From Pseudomonas sp. CCC3.1 (GTDB lineage: Bacteria; Pseudomonadota; Gammaproteobacteria; Pseudomonadales; Pseudomonadaceae), in NCBI RefSeq assembly GCF_034347405.1, contig NZ_CP133778.1, forward strand, positions 3,348,001 through 3,412,000: a DNA stretch of 64,000 nucleotides, given 5' to 3'. Positions 6,921 through 16,005 of this stretch are shown here, piece by piece; position 1 is the stretch's first letter, and the number at the start of each line of letters is the position of its first letter. Below the pieces are notes generated by a model. It worked only from the letters and a program-made list of their open reading frames with translations. It was not told where the DNA came from and ran no database searches. The translations under genes were made by a program, and so were the position numbers.

Positions 6921-9827
6921 ATGTCCCTGATAGTTCTACTGCTTCTGCCCTTTATCGGCAGCTGTCTGGCGGCTGTTTTGCCGCACAACGCACGTAACAG
7001 TGAATCACTGCTGGCCGGTCTGATTGCTCTGATCGGTACCGTTCAAGTTGCCATGCTCTATCCGCAAATCGCCCACGGTGGCGTGATTCGTGAAGAGTTT
7101 ATGTGGCTGCCAAGTCTCGGCCTCAATTTCGTCCTGCGCATGGACGGGTTTGCCTGGTTGTTCTCGATTCTGGTACTGGGCATCGGCGCCCTGGTGTCTC
7201 TCTACGCCCGTTATTACATGTCACCCGAAGACCCGGTGCCGCGGTTTTTCTCTTTTTTCCTGGCCTTCATGGGCGCGATGCTCGGGCTGGTGATCTCTGG
7301 CAACTTGATTCAGATTGTATTTTTCTGGGAACTGACCAGCCTCTTCTCGTTTTTGCTGATCGGCTATTGGCACCACCGCTCTGATGCCCGACGCGGCGCC
7401 TATATGGCGCTGATGGTCACAGGGACTGGCGGCTTGTGCCTGCTGGCGGGGGTCATGCTGCTCGGCCATGTTGTCGGCAGCTACGATTTGGACGTCGTGC
7501 TGGCCGCAGGCGATCAAATCCGGGCTCACAGTCTGTACCCCATTTTGTTACCGCTGATTCTTATCGGCGCGCTCAGTAAAAGTGCACAATTCCCGTTTCA
7601 CTTCTGGCTGCCACACGCCATGGCGGCGCCCACCCCCGTGTCTGCTTATCTGCACTCGGCGACCATGGTCAAGGCCGGGGTTTTCCTGTTGGCGCGGCTC
7701 TGGCCGTCACTGTCGGGCAGTGAAGAGTGGTTCTGGATTGTCAGCGGCGCCGGGGCCTGCACCTTGGTGCTGGGCGCATACTGCGCGATGTTCCAAAACG
7801 ATCTCAAAGGCCTGCTGGCCTATTCGACCATCAGCCATCTGGGGCTGATTACCCTTCTGCTGGGCCTTAACAGCCCGTTGGCCGCCGTGGCTGCGGTGTT
7901 CCACATCCTCAACCACGCCACGTTCAAGGCCTCGCTGTTCATGGCCGCCGGGATCATCGACCACGAAACCGGCACGCGGGATATTCGCAAGCTCAGCGGT
8001 CTGTTCAAGCTGATGCCGTACACCGCCACGCTGGCGATGGTGGCCAGTGCTTCGATGGCCGGTGTACCGCTGCTCAACGGCTTCTTGTCCAAAGAGATGT
8101 TCTTTGCCGAAACCGTGTTCATCAATTCCACGGCCTGGGTTGAAATCGCCCTGCCCGTGATCGCCACCATTGCCGGTACATTCAGCGTGGCCTATGCGCT
8201 GCGCTTCACGGTCGATGTGTTCTTTGGCCCTCCCGCCACCGACCTGCCGCATACCCCGCACGAGCCGCCGCGCTGGATGCGTGCTCCGGTTGAACTGCTG
8301 GTGTTCACTTGCCTAATGGTCGGGATCTTCCCGGCCCACACAGTTGGCCCTCTGCTTGCCGCTGCCGCACAACCGGTGGTGGGTGGCGAACTGCCTGAAT
8401 ACAGCCTGGCCATCTGGCACGGCCTGAATGCGCCAATGATCATGAGCCTGATCGCCATGTCCGGCGGCATCGTGCTGTATGTGCTGCTGCGCAAGCAGCT
8501 CAATCTCCACCGTTTCCCATTGCCACCACTTATCCAGTACTTCAACGGCAAGCGTTTCTTTGAGCGCAGCCTAGTGGTGATCATGCGCTCGGCGCGGCGC
8601 ATTGAGCGGCGCATCAGCACGCAACGCCTGCAAACCCAGCTGTTTTTGCTGGTGTTGGCCGCCGTGATTGCCGGGCTGATCCCGATGCTCTACAGCGGCT
8701 TGAGCTGGGGCGACCGGCCGAACATTCCGGGCTCGATTGTGTTCGTGACCCTGTGGCTGCTGGCGATTGCCTGCGCACTGGGTGCGGCCTGGCAAGCCAA
8801 GTATCACCGTCTGGCTGCATTGACCATGGTCAGCGTCTGCGGGCTGATGACCTGCGTGACTTTCGTCTGGTTCTCGGCACCTGACCTGGCCCTGACCCAG
8901 TTGGTGGTTGAAGTCGTGACCACCGTTCTGATCCTGCTGGGCCTGCGCTGGCTGCCACGGCGGATCGAAGAAGTCTCGCCACTGCCCGGCACCCTGACCA
9001 AGGCGCGGATTCGCCGCTTGCGCGACTTGCTGTTGTCGACAGCGGTCGGCGGCGGCATGGCGGTGTTGTCATATGCCATGCTGACCCGGCAAACCCCTAA
9101 CCATATTTCCTCGTTCTTCCTCAGCCGGGCCCTGCCAGAAGGCGGCGGCACCAATGTGGTAAACGTGATGCTGGTGGACTTCCGGGGCTTTGACACCTTG
9201 GGCGAAATCACCGTACTGGCCGCTGTGGCCCTGACTGTGTTTGCCCTGCTGCGCCGCTTCCGCCCACCAAAAGAAAGCATGCAGTTGCCTGCCCAGCAGC
9301 GCTTGCTGGCCAAAGACGTGGTCACTGACCTGGTCAACCCGCGTAGCGCCAGCGATACAGCACTGGGCTTTATGATGGTGCCTGCCGTGCTGGTGCGCCT
9401 GCTCCTGCCGATTGCATTTATGGTCTCGATGTACCTGTTTATGCGCGGCCACAACCAGCCGGGCGGCGGGTTCGTTGCCGGTCTGGTGATGTCGGTGGCG
9501 TTCATTCTGCAATACATGGTGGCGGGCACGCAGTGGGTCGAGGCGCAAATGAGCCTGCGTCCGCTGCGCTGGATGGGCACCGGGTTGTTGTGTGCAACCT
9601 TGACCGGTCTGGGCTCGCTGTTGTGGGGCTACCCGTTCCTGACCACCCATACCGCGCACTTCAGCTTGCCGGTGCTGGGTGATATTCACGTGGCCAGTGC
9701 GTTGTTCTTCGACATTGGCGTGTTCGCCGTGGTGGTTGGCGCCACGCTGCTGATTCTCACGGCGCTGGCTCACCAATCGGTTCGGGCCCATCGTCCCGCC
9801 CTCCAATCCAAGACGGGAGCTGCCTGA
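6921..9827 (+). CDS. mrpA: Mrp-type cation/H+ antiporter subunit A fused to subunit B
   Basis: 968 residues. The first part is the NuoL/ND5-like proton-translocating subunit, with the functional Glu in IVFFWELTSLF at residue 137 and Lys in IGALSKSAQFPFHFWLP at residue 220. The C-terminal 150 residues carry the MrpB domain (MYLFMRGHNQPGGGFVAGLV), so the separate B gene is absent, as in PhaAB of Sinorhizobium and the Sha/Mrp systems of pseudomonads. The complex exchanges Na+ or K+ for protons across the inner membrane and supports alkali and salt tolerance. First gene of a six-gene operon in which every junction overlaps or abuts. Confidence 0.96.
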   Translation: MSLIVLLLLPFIGSCLAAVLPHNARNSESLLAGLIALIGTVQVAMLYPQIAHGGVIREEFMWLPSLGLNFVLRMDGFAWLFSILVLGIGALVSLYARYYMSPEDPVPRFFSFFLAFMGAMLGLVISGNLIQIVFFWELTSLFSFLLIGYWHHRSDARRGAYMALMVTGTGGLCLLAGVMLLGHVVGSYDLDVVLAAGDQIRAHSLYPILLPLILIGALSKSAQFPFHFWLPHAMAAPTPVSAYLHSATMVKAGVFLLARLWPSLSGSEEWFWIVSGAGACTLVLGAYCAMFQNDLKGLLAYSTISHLGLITLLLGLNSPLAAVAAVFHILNHATFKASLFMAAGIIDHETGTRDIRKLSGLFKLMPYTATLAMVASASMAGVPLLNGFLSKEMFFAETVFINSTAWVEIALPVIATIAGTFSVAYALRFTVDVFFGPPATDLPHTPHEPPRWMRAPVELLVFTCLMVGIFPAHTVGPLLAAAAQPVVGGELPEYSLAIWHGLNAPMIMSLIAMSGGIVLYVLLRKQLNLHRFPLPPLIQYFNGKRFFERSLVVIMRSARRIERRISTQRLQTQLFLLVLAAVIAGLIPMLYSGLSWGDRPNIPGSIVFVTLWLLAIACALGAAWQAKYHRLAALTMVSVCGLMTCVTFVWFSAPDLALTQLVVEVVTTVLILLGLRWLPRRIEEVSPLPGTLTKARIRRLRDLLLSTAVGGGMAVLSYAMLTRQTPNHISSFFLSRALPEGGGTNVVNVMLVDFRGFDTLGEITVLAAVALTVFALLRRFRPPKESMQLPAQQRLLAKDVVTDLVNPRSASDTALGFMMVPAVLVRLLLPIAFMVSMYLFMRGHNQPGGGFVAGLVMSVAFILQYMVAGTQWVEAQMSLRPLRWMGTGLLCATLTGLGSLLWGYPFLTTHTAHFSLPVLGDIHVASALFFDIGVFAVVVGATLLILTALAHQSVRAHRPALQSKTGAA

Positions 9828-10171
9828 TGGAAGAAGTCATCGCTATCGCTATCGGGGTGCTCGCCGCCTCGGGTACCTGGCTGATCCTGCGCCCGCGGAC
9901 CTTTCAGGTGGTCATGGGCCTGTGCTTGCTGTCGTACGGGGTCAACCTGTTCATTTTCAGCATGGGCAGCCTGTTCATCGGCAAAGAACCGGTGATCAAG
10001 CCCGGCGTGCCTCAAGACTTGCTCAACTACACCGATCCTTTGCCCCAGGCATTGGTATTGACCGCAATCGTCATCAGTTTTGCCATGACCGCGCTGTTTC
10101 TGGTGGTCTTGCTGGCCTCTCGGGGCCTGACCGGTACCGACCATGTGGATGGCCGGGAGCCTAAAGAATGA
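9827..10171 (+). CDS. mrpC: Mrp antiporter subunit C
   Basis: 114 residues with three membrane helices, homologous to NuoK: GVLAASGTWLILRPRTFQVV, MGLCLLSYGVNLFIFSMG, and a third helix TDPLPQALVLTAIVISFAMT containing the conserved DPLPQALVLTAIVI motif of MrpC. The start ATG overlaps the TGA of the A/B gene (ATG at 9827), so translation is coupled. It contributes a proton path in the membrane arm of the complex. Confidence 0.96.
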   Translation: MEEVIAIAIGVLAASGTWLILRPRTFQVVMGLCLLSYGVNLFIFSMGSLFIGKEPVIKPGVPQDLLNYTDPLPQALVLTAIVISFAMTALFLVVLLASRGLTGTDHVDGREPKE

Positions 10172-11847
10172 ATCTGATGCCGCATCTGATTGTCGCGCCC
10201 ATTCTGCTACCGCTACTGACCGCTGCCTGCATGCTGTTGCTGGGTGAAAAACATCGCCCGCTCAAAGCCCGGATCAACCTGGTATCGACCCTGATCGGCC
10301 TGGGCATCTCTGTGCTGTTGCTGCTCTGGACGCAAAATCAAAGCAGCCCGGCCTCGATTGGCGTGTACCTGCCGAGCAACTGGCAAGTGCCGTTCGGTAT
10401 TGTCCTGGTCGTTGATCGCCTGTCGGCGCTGATGCTGGTGCTCACGGGGATTATCGCCTTCTGCGCGCTGCTGTTCGCCATGGCCCGCTGGGACCGCGCC
10501 GGTGCCAGTTTTCATGCGCTGTTCCAGATCCAGTTAATGGGTTTGTACGGCGCCTTCCTGACTGCCGACCTGTTTAACCTGTTCGTGTTCTTTGAAGTAT
10601 TGCTGGCCGCGTCCTACGGGCTGATGCTGCACGGCTCGGGCAAGGCCCGGGTCTCGGCGGGCCTGCACTACATCTCGATCAACCTGCTGGCCTCATCACT
10701 GTTCCTGATTGGCGCGGCATTGATCTACGGCGTCACCGGCACCCTGAACATGGCCGACCTGGCGTTTAAAATCCCGCTGGTACCGGAAGCCGATCGCGGC
10801 CTGCTGCATGCCGGCGCCGCGATTCTGGCCATCGCTTTCCTGGCCAAAGCCGGTATGTGGCCGCTGAATTTCTGGCTAGTACCCGCCTACTCTTCCGCCA
10901 GCGCCCCGGTGGCCGCGCTGTTCGCGATCATGACCAAAGTCGGGATCTACACCGTGCTTCGGTTATGGACGCTGTTGTTCTCGGGACAGGCCGGGGCGTC
11001 GGCCTACTTTGCCGGTGACTGGCTGATCTACGGCGGCATGGCCACTATTGTCTGCGCCGCCATTGCCATCCTTGCCGCACAGCGACTGGAGCGCATGGCC
11101 AGCCTGAGCATTTTGGTGTCGGCCGGCATTCTGTTGTCGGCCGCAGGTTTTGCCCAACCTAACCTGACGGCTGCGGCGCTGTTCTATCTGGTCAGCTCAA
11201 CCCTGGCGTTGAGTGCCTTGTTCCTGCTGGCCGAGTTGATTGAACGCTCGCGTTCATCCAGCGATGGGCTGATTGAGGAGGATGTCGAAACGCTGCCGAC
11301 TTTGATCGAGCCGCCCCCACGCGGAAGCAACCTGGACGACGAACAAAAAGTCGTGGTCGGACAGATCATTCCCTGGGCGATGGCATTTCTGGGGTTGAGC
11401 TTTATTGCTTGCGCCCTGCTGATTATCGGCATGCCGCCGTTATCGGGGTTTATTGGCAAACTCAGCTTGATCAATGCACTGCTTAACCCGGCCGGTTTGG
11501 GCAACGAAATCAACGCGCCCCTCTCAACGGCCGCCTGGTGCCTGCTGGCACTGCTGATTCTATCTGGGCTGGCGTCACTGATTGCATTCTCGCGCATGGG
11601 TATACAGCGCTTCTGGACACCGCTGGAGCGATCATCGCCCATCCTGCGACGCATTGAATGCGTGCCCATCGTGCTGCTGCTCGGGCTGTGCGTCGTGCTG
11701 ACCATCAAGGCTGAACCACTGCTGCGTTATACCCAAGCTGCGGCTGATACCCTCAACAACCCTGAGCGTTATGTGATGGCGGTGATGGGCGCACGCCCGG
11801 TGCCGAGCCCTGAAGCCAAGGCTGCCCTGCAGGAGATTCAGCCATGA
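10168..11847 (+). CDS. mrpD: Mrp antiporter subunit D
   Basis: 559 residues, NuoM/NuoN-like antiporter subunit with about fourteen helices. The conserved Glu lies in LFNLFVFFEVLLAASYGLML and a conserved Lys in AFLAKAGMWPLNFWLVPAY. A hydrophilic stretch of about 40 residues (SRSSSDGLIEEDVETLPTL onward, near residues 365-405) interrupts the helices. Its ATG overlaps the subunit C stop by 4 bp. It couples proton flux to cation exchange together with subunit A. Confidence 0.96.
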   Translation: MNLMPHLIVAPILLPLLTAACMLLLGEKHRPLKARINLVSTLIGLGISVLLLLWTQNQSSPASIGVYLPSNWQVPFGIVLVVDRLSALMLVLTGIIAFCALLFAMARWDRAGASFHALFQIQLMGLYGAFLTADLFNLFVFFEVLLAASYGLMLHGSGKARVSAGLHYISINLLASSLFLIGAALIYGVTGTLNMADLAFKIPLVPEADRGLLHAGAAILAIAFLAKAGMWPLNFWLVPAYSSASAPVAALFAIMTKVGIYTVLRLWTLLFSGQAGASAYFAGDWLIYGGMATIVCAAIAILAAQRLERMASLSILVSAGILLSAAGFAQPNLTAAALFYLVSSTLALSALFLLAELIERSRSSSDGLIEEDVETLPTLIEPPPRGSNLDDEQKVVVGQIIPWAMAFLGLSFIACALLIIGMPPLSGFIGKLSLINALLNPAGLGNEINAPLSTAAWCLLALLILSGLASLIAFSRMGIQRFWTPLERSSPILRRIECVPIVLLLGLCVVLTIKAEPLLRYTQAAADTLNNPERYVMAVMGARPVPSPEAKAALQEIQP

Positions 11848-12332
11848 AGCGCCTGTTCCCTGCCCCATGGTTGTCCCTGGCGTTATGGGCCCTGTGGTTG
11901 CTGCTCAACTTGTCGCTCAGCGCAGGCAACCTGCTGCTCGGCGCGGCACTGGGCTTTTTGGCCCCGATCATGTTTGCGCCGCTGCGGCCCTTGCCGATTA
12001 AAATCCGCCGCCCTGGCGTGATCATCAAGCTGTTCTTTTTGGTTGGGCGTGACGTTATCGCCTCCAATATCGCCGTGGCTTGGGGCGTTCTCAATGCCGG
12101 CAGACGCCCGCCACGCTCGACATTTATTAAAATACCGCTCGACCTGCGCGATGCCAACGGCCTGGCGGCCTTGTCGATGATCACCACCGTGGTGCCCGGC
12201 ACCATCTGGTCTGAACTGGCACTGGATCGCAGCGTGCTGCTGTTGCACGTGTTCGACCTGGATGACGAAGCGCAGTTTATCGAGCACTTCAAAACCGCTT
12301 ACGAGCGCCCTTTGATGGAGATCTTTGAATGA
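11844..12332 (+). CDS. mrpE: Mrp antiporter subunit E
   Basis: 162 residues: two N-terminal helices (LSLALWALWLLLNLSLSAGN, LLLGAALGFLAPIMF), a further membrane segment, and a cytoplasmic part with the family motif NGLAALSMITTVVPGTIWSE. MrpE is needed for full antiport activity. Overlaps subunit D by 4 bp. Confidence 0.95.
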   Translation: MKRLFPAPWLSLALWALWLLLNLSLSAGNLLLGAALGFLAPIMFAPLRPLPIKIRRPGVIIKLFFLVGRDVIASNIAVAWGVLNAGRRPPRSTFIKIPLDLRDANGLAALSMITTVVPGTIWSELALDRSVLLLHVFDLDDEAQFIEHFKTAYERPLMEIFE

Positions 12333-12607
12333 GTGCCCTGCTCTCCGGTGCCATCTGGATCAGCCTGTTTTTCTTTAGCCTGGCGATGGTGCTGACCGTG
12401 ATCCGGCTGTTCAAGGGCCCTTCGGCCCAAGACCGGGTTCTGGCCCTCGACTACTTGTACATCGTGGCCATGCTGATGATGTTGGTGCTGGGCATTCGCT
12501 ATGCCAGTGATACCTACTTCGAAGCCGCCTTGCTGATCGCCCTGTTTGGCTTTGTCGGTTCGTTTGCGCTGGCTAAATTCCTGCTGCGTGGCGAGGTGAT
12601 CGAATGA
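12329..12607 (+). CDS. mrpF: Mrp antiporter subunit F
   Basis: 92 residues with three helices. The conserved Asp pair lies in LFKGPSAQDRVLALDYLYIV, as in MrpF proteins from other bacteria, and YFEAALLIALFGFVGSFALA forms the last helix. Overlaps subunit E by 4 bp. Confidence 0.95.
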   Translation: MSALLSGAIWISLFFFSLAMVLTVIRLFKGPSAQDRVLALDYLYIVAMLMMLVLGIRYASDTYFEAALLIALFGFVGSFALAKFLLRGEVIE

Positions 12608-12975
12608 ATTCCGTCAGCGAACTGTCGCTTTGGATTGAAATACCGGTGGCCGTGCTGCTGGTGCTCAGCAGCGTATTTGCGTTGTGTGGTGCAGTGGGGT
12701 TGTTGCGCCTCAAAGAGTTTTTTCAGCGCATGCACCCGCCCGCACTGGCTTCAACCATTGGTGCCTGGTGCGTGGCCCTGGCTTCGATCCTGTACTTCTC
12801 GGCCCTTAAATCGACGCCCATATTGCATGCTTGGCTGATTCCGATCTTGCTGGCCATCACCGTGCCGGTAACGACCTTGCTGTTGGCCCGTACTTCGTTG
12901 TTTCGCAAGCGGATGGCGGGGGAAGATGTCCCCGCCGAAGTCAGCAGTGGTGGGCGCAGTGAGGGTGGGAGCTAA
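12604..12975 (+). CDS. mrpG: Mrp antiporter subunit G
   Basis: 123 residues with three helices and the MrpG signature GAVGLLRLKEFFQRMHPPAL. The C-terminal tail (EDVPAEVSSGGRSEGGS) is hydrophilic and variable. Overlaps subunit F by 4 bp and ends the operon; a palindromic repeat follows 15 bp later. Confidence 0.95.
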   Translation: MNSVSELSLWIEIPVAVLLVLSSVFALCGAVGLLRLKEFFQRMHPPALASTIGAWCVALASILYFSALKSTPILHAWLIPILLAITVPVTTLLLARTSLFRKRMAGEDVPAEVSSGGRSEGGS

Positions 12976-12989
12976 TACAACGAAAGCTC

Positions 12990-13077
12990 TGTGGGAGCCT
13001 GGCTTGCCAGCGATGCAAACGACGCGGTTTGTCTAATACATCGCGTCGACTCAATCGCGGGCAAGCCCGCTCCCACA
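12990..13077. repeat. REP-type inverted repeat (GTGGGAGC family)
   Basis: Outer arms TGTGGGAGCCTGGCTTGCC and GGCAAGCCCGCTCCCACA are imperfect inverted copies with a 50-bp centre (containing TGCAAACGACGCG / CGCGTCGA). It lies between the convergent mrpG and DASS genes and could act as a bidirectional terminator. Confidence 0.8.
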
Positions 13078-13090
13078 GGTTTACACGGCA

Positions 13091-14587
13091 TTACATCCAG
13101 CCCAACCAGCTCCAATACGTCGCACCAAACAGCAGCATCAGCAAGTAACCCACCGCCGTGACGATCAGCCCGACCTTGGCGAACTGTTTGGCGGTGAAGG
13201 TTTGGGTGCCCAGGCACACCATGTTTTGCGGGGCGTTGATCGGCAGGATAAAGCCGTAGCTCACCACAAAGCCCAGCAACATGGTCATGCCCAGTCGATT
13301 GAATTCACCCGGCAACGTTTGCAGCACGGCGATCAAAATCGGCAGTAAAGCCGAAGTCAGTGCGGTGGCGCTGGCAAAGCCCAGGTGGATCAAAATCAGA
13401 AACGCCCCCAGAATCGCAAAAATCCCCAGCGGCCCGACCTGGTCCAGCCCGGTGTTATGCACCACTTGCCCGCCCAACCATTGCCCGGCTTGAGTCGTGA
13501 GCAAGGCAGTCCCCAAACTGATTCCGACCCCGAACACGATGACCGTGCCCCACGGGATACGCGACTGCACGTCTTTCCAGGTCATGACCCCAAAACGCGG
13601 CAACAGTAAAAAAACCAGTCCGGCGTAGGTGGTCGACGTGGTGTCAAAGCTGTGCAATTTGCCTTCGGTAGCCCAGGCCAGCAACAGTGCAATGGACACC
13701 GCCATCAAGCGTTTCTGCGGCCCAGTCATGGGGCCCAGTTCGGCCAGCGATTTTTCCACCGCTTCTTTGCCGCCCGGGATACTGTCGCTTTCTGGCGGCA
13801 GCAGTTTGAGCACCACAAACAGCAGCACGGCCGACATGATGATGGCCCACGGCGCGCCTGCAATCAGCCAGTCGAGCCAATTCACCCGCTCGCCCAGCAT
13901 CTTGTCCATAAAGCCCACCGTCAGCAGGTTCTGTGCGGCAGCGGTTTGAATCCCGACGTTCCAGATGCTGGTGCCTTGTGCCACCACAATCATGATCCCG
14001 GCCGCGATGTTGGAGCGCTTGTCGACGCCAAACGCCAGAATCACCCCCATCATGATCGGCACGACACAGGCACTACGGGCGGTCGCGCTCGGCACCACCA
14101 GACTCAGCAAGATAGTGACTGCAATTGCCCCCAGCAGAATGCGCCGGGTGCTGGTACCAATCCGTGACAGGGTCACCAGGGCGATGCGCCGGTCCAGCCC
14201 GGTATGGGTCATGGCTGCGGCAATAAACAGCGCCCCGGCCACCAGCGCCAGCGCGGCATTGGAGAACCCGGTCAAGGCCATGGTGATCCCGGCGTTGGTG
14301 CCGTAGAGCTTCGAAGGGTCTTGCAGGGTGGGCGCCATGCCAATCAAAAACGCCATCAATGAGGTGATCATGATGGCACTGGCTTCGTAGGACACGGCTT
14401 CGGTGATCCACACCACCACCGCAAATGCCAGAATTGCCAGCATGCGATGCCCGGCGACCGGCAAGTCGGCGGGCAATGGCATCATCAGCACCCCCACCAT
14501 CACCAGAACAGCGACGACCAGGCCTATGGGTAACTTTAGTTTCTCCGCCGCAGGCGTCGGGGTAGTTGCAGGCGCGTTCACGACCAT
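13091..14587 (-). CDS. DASS family (SLC13-like) anion:Na+ symporter
   Basis: 498 residues with about twelve hydrophobic segments. Family marks: ILAFAVVVWITEAVSYEASA near residue 50, PSATARSACVVPIMMGVIL (the SNT/SAT hairpin region that binds sodium and carboxylate) and FILPINAPQNMVCLGTQTF in the second repeat, where the P-I/T-N-A-P-Q motif sits. Members take up C4-dicarboxylates, citrate or sulfate. I start at ATG 14587, with AAGGAGAT in front; the frame continues upstream into a REP repeat (14681-14753), which is not part of the protein. Single gene, convergent with the mrp operon. Confidence 0.9.
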   Translation of the reverse strand: MVVNAPATTPTPAAEKLKLPIGLVVAVLVMVGVLMMPLPADLPVAGHRMLAILAFAVVVWITEAVSYEASAIMITSLMAFLIGMAPTLQDPSKLYGTNAGITMALTGFSNAALALVAGALFIAAAMTHTGLDRRIALVTLSRIGTSTRRILLGAIAVTILLSLVVPSATARSACVVPIMMGVILAFGVDKRSNIAAGIMIVVAQGTSIWNVGIQTAAAQNLLTVGFMDKMLGERVNWLDWLIAGAPWAIIMSAVLLFVVLKLLPPESDSIPGGKEAVEKSLAELGPMTGPQKRLMAVSIALLLAWATEGKLHSFDTTSTTYAGLVFLLLPRFGVMTWKDVQSRIPWGTVIVFGVGISLGTALLTTQAGQWLGGQVVHNTGLDQVGPLGIFAILGAFLILIHLGFASATALTSALLPILIAVLQTLPGEFNRLGMTMLLGFVVSYGFILPINAPQNMVCLGTQTFTAKQFAKVGLIVTAVGYLLMLLFGATYWSWLGWM

Positions 14588-14680
14588 CTCCTTATGCTTG
14601 AAATCGGATGCAGCATAGGTCAAGGACGCGGGTTTAGCGTTGATGCTTGTCAGCTGTTTATTGGATGCACACAGCAAAAC

Positions 14681-14753
14681 TGTAGGAGCGAGCTTGCCTC
14701 GCGATCTTTTGCTTTTAAAGATCAAAAGATCGCGAGGCAAGCTCGCTCCTACA
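14681..14753. repeat. REP-type palindrome, copy 1 (GTAGGAGCGAGCTTGCC family)
   Basis: Almost perfect palindrome: arm TGTAGGAGCGAGCTTGCCTC + GCGATCTTTT against AAAAGATCGC + GAGGCAAGCTCGCTCCTACA, loop GCTTTTAAAGATC. Two more copies are at 21656-21723 and 33042-33113. It separates tonB from the DASS gene. Confidence 0.9.
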
Positions 14754-14764
14754 AGTGCTCGGTG

Positions 14765-15550
14765 TTAGCGGATTTTGTAGTGAAAGGTATTACGCACCCC
14801 CGGCACCGTCACGGCCTGACCATCAACCATGCGCGGCTGGTAGCGGAATGTCGCTGCTGCCACCAAGGAAGGCCGGATAAACGCCGGGTGGCACTCGCCA
14901 ACCACTTTGGGGCTGTCGACCTTGCCCTGCGGGGTGACCGAGTACTCAACCGTGCAGTCGCCTTCTATGCCTTTATCCAACGCGCGCTGCGGGTAGTCGG
15001 GGGCTTCTTTGCTGATCGGCAAGTATTGACGCACGTCCGCCGCCGCAGCTGCCTGCTGGGCACGCCGGGCGTTATCAGCCGCCACGCGGGCTTGCTGCGC
15101 CGCCGCTTCGGCCTGCGCTTGCTGACGTTGCATCTCAGCCTGTTCGGCCTGTTGCCGGGCGACCTTTTGCTGCGCTTCCTTGAGTTGCTTCTGCTCTTCT
15201 ACCCGCTTGTGCGCCAGCGCGGCCTGTTCCAGCTTGCGGGCCTGTATCTGCGGGTCCGGCTTGACCACTTCGGGTTTTGCAACCACCGGCGGCGCATCCA
15301 CCACAGGCATCGGTGCTGGCTCGGGCGGCGCAGCCACAGGTTCGGCAGGCATCATGACCAGCCGGGTTTTCAGGGTCGACGGCGCGGGAACGGCCATTTC
15401 GTGCTCCACGCTCCACCCCAGCACCAAAAAGGCAATCACCGCGCTGTGCAAGGCAACTGTGACCGCCACCGCTTGGCTGTTGCGCCACAGTTTGGTCCAT
15501 GGCACAGGCTGCGCGGCCACTCGCGGGGCGTGCATCACCGCGGCACTCAT
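14765..15550 (-). CDS. tonB: TonB-type energy transducer with TolA-like coiled coil
   Basis: 261 residues. One membrane helix at about 27-47 (AVTVALHSAVIAFLVLGWSV), a Pro-rich stretch (PAEPVAAPPEPAPMPV), a long charged Ala/Gln/Glu coiled coil at about 105-175, and a C-terminal TonB domain from about 180 (EAPDYPQRALDKGIEGDCTV, ATFRYQPRMVDGQAV). The role is to carry energy from ExbB/ExbD to outer-membrane receptors. The coiled coil in place of a pure Pro-rich spacer is more like TolA. Its ATG overlaps the exbD stop by 4 bp. With a phytase and receptor downstream of the same promoter region, it probably serves that receptor. Confidence 0.9.
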   Translation of the reverse strand: MSAAVMHAPRVAAQPVPWTKLWRNSQAVAVTVALHSAVIAFLVLGWSVEHEMAVPAPSTLKTRLVMMPAEPVAAPPEPAPMPVVDAPPVVAKPEVVKPDPQIQARKLEQAALAHKRVEEQKQLKEAQQKVARQQAEQAEMQRQQAQAEAAAQQARVAADNARRAQQAAAAADVRQYLPISKEAPDYPQRALDKGIEGDCTVEYSVTPQGKVDSPKVVGECHPAFIRPSLVAAATFRYQPRMVDGQAVTVPGVRNTFHYKIR

Positions 15551-15999
15551 TGCGGGGCCTCTGTCACCAGCCCCAGGTTGGTCACGCCACCTTGCTGCAA
15601 GGCGGCCATGGCCTTGACCACGCTGCCATAACCGGCCTCGTTGTCGGCGCGAATGTAGACCTGAGTATCGCCATCGTGTGCGACCACCTGGGCAATCTTG
15701 GCTTGCAGTTCTTCAAGACTGACGGCGCTGTCAGTCTGGTTTTTGGTGTCCAGTTCGCTGCCCAGGTTCCAGTAGTACCCTCCCTCGGCCTTGACCGACA
15801 GGGTGAGGATTTTCTGCTGGGTGTCATTGGCCAACGCTTCACTGGCGACTTTGGGCAGGTCGATCTTCACGCCTTGCGTCAGCATCGGCGCGGTCACCAT
15901 AAAGATCACCAGCAGCACCAACATCACGTCGATGTAAGGCACTACGTTCATTTCGGCCTTCGGCCCGTGTTTGCGTTGTGGTCGAGCGAGCATCTTCAA
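15547..15999 (-). CDS. exbD: ExbD/TolR family proton-channel subunit
   Basis: 150 residues: cytoplasmic KAEMNVVPYIDVMLVLLVIF with the essential membrane Asp in the helix (PYIDVMLV, residue 25), then a periplasmic domain ending in VKAMAALQQGGVTNLGLVTE. Forms the proton-driven motor with ExbB and TonB. 6 bp after exbB and overlapping tonB. Confidence 0.93.
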   Translation of the reverse strand: MKMLARPQRKHGPKAEMNVVPYIDVMLVLLVIFMVTAPMLTQGVKIDLPKVASEALANDTQQKILTLSVKAEGGYYWNLGSELDTKNQTDSAVSLEELQAKIAQVVAHDGDTQVYIRADNEAGYGSVVKAMAALQQGGVTNLGLVTEAPQ

Positions 16000-16005
16000 A
16001 CTCCC

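Noticed and set aside
14588..14740. A 51-residue N-terminal extension of the DASS transporter
   Set aside because: The extension would be encoded partly by a REP palindrome, and ATG 14587 has a good ribosome site and a family-like start.
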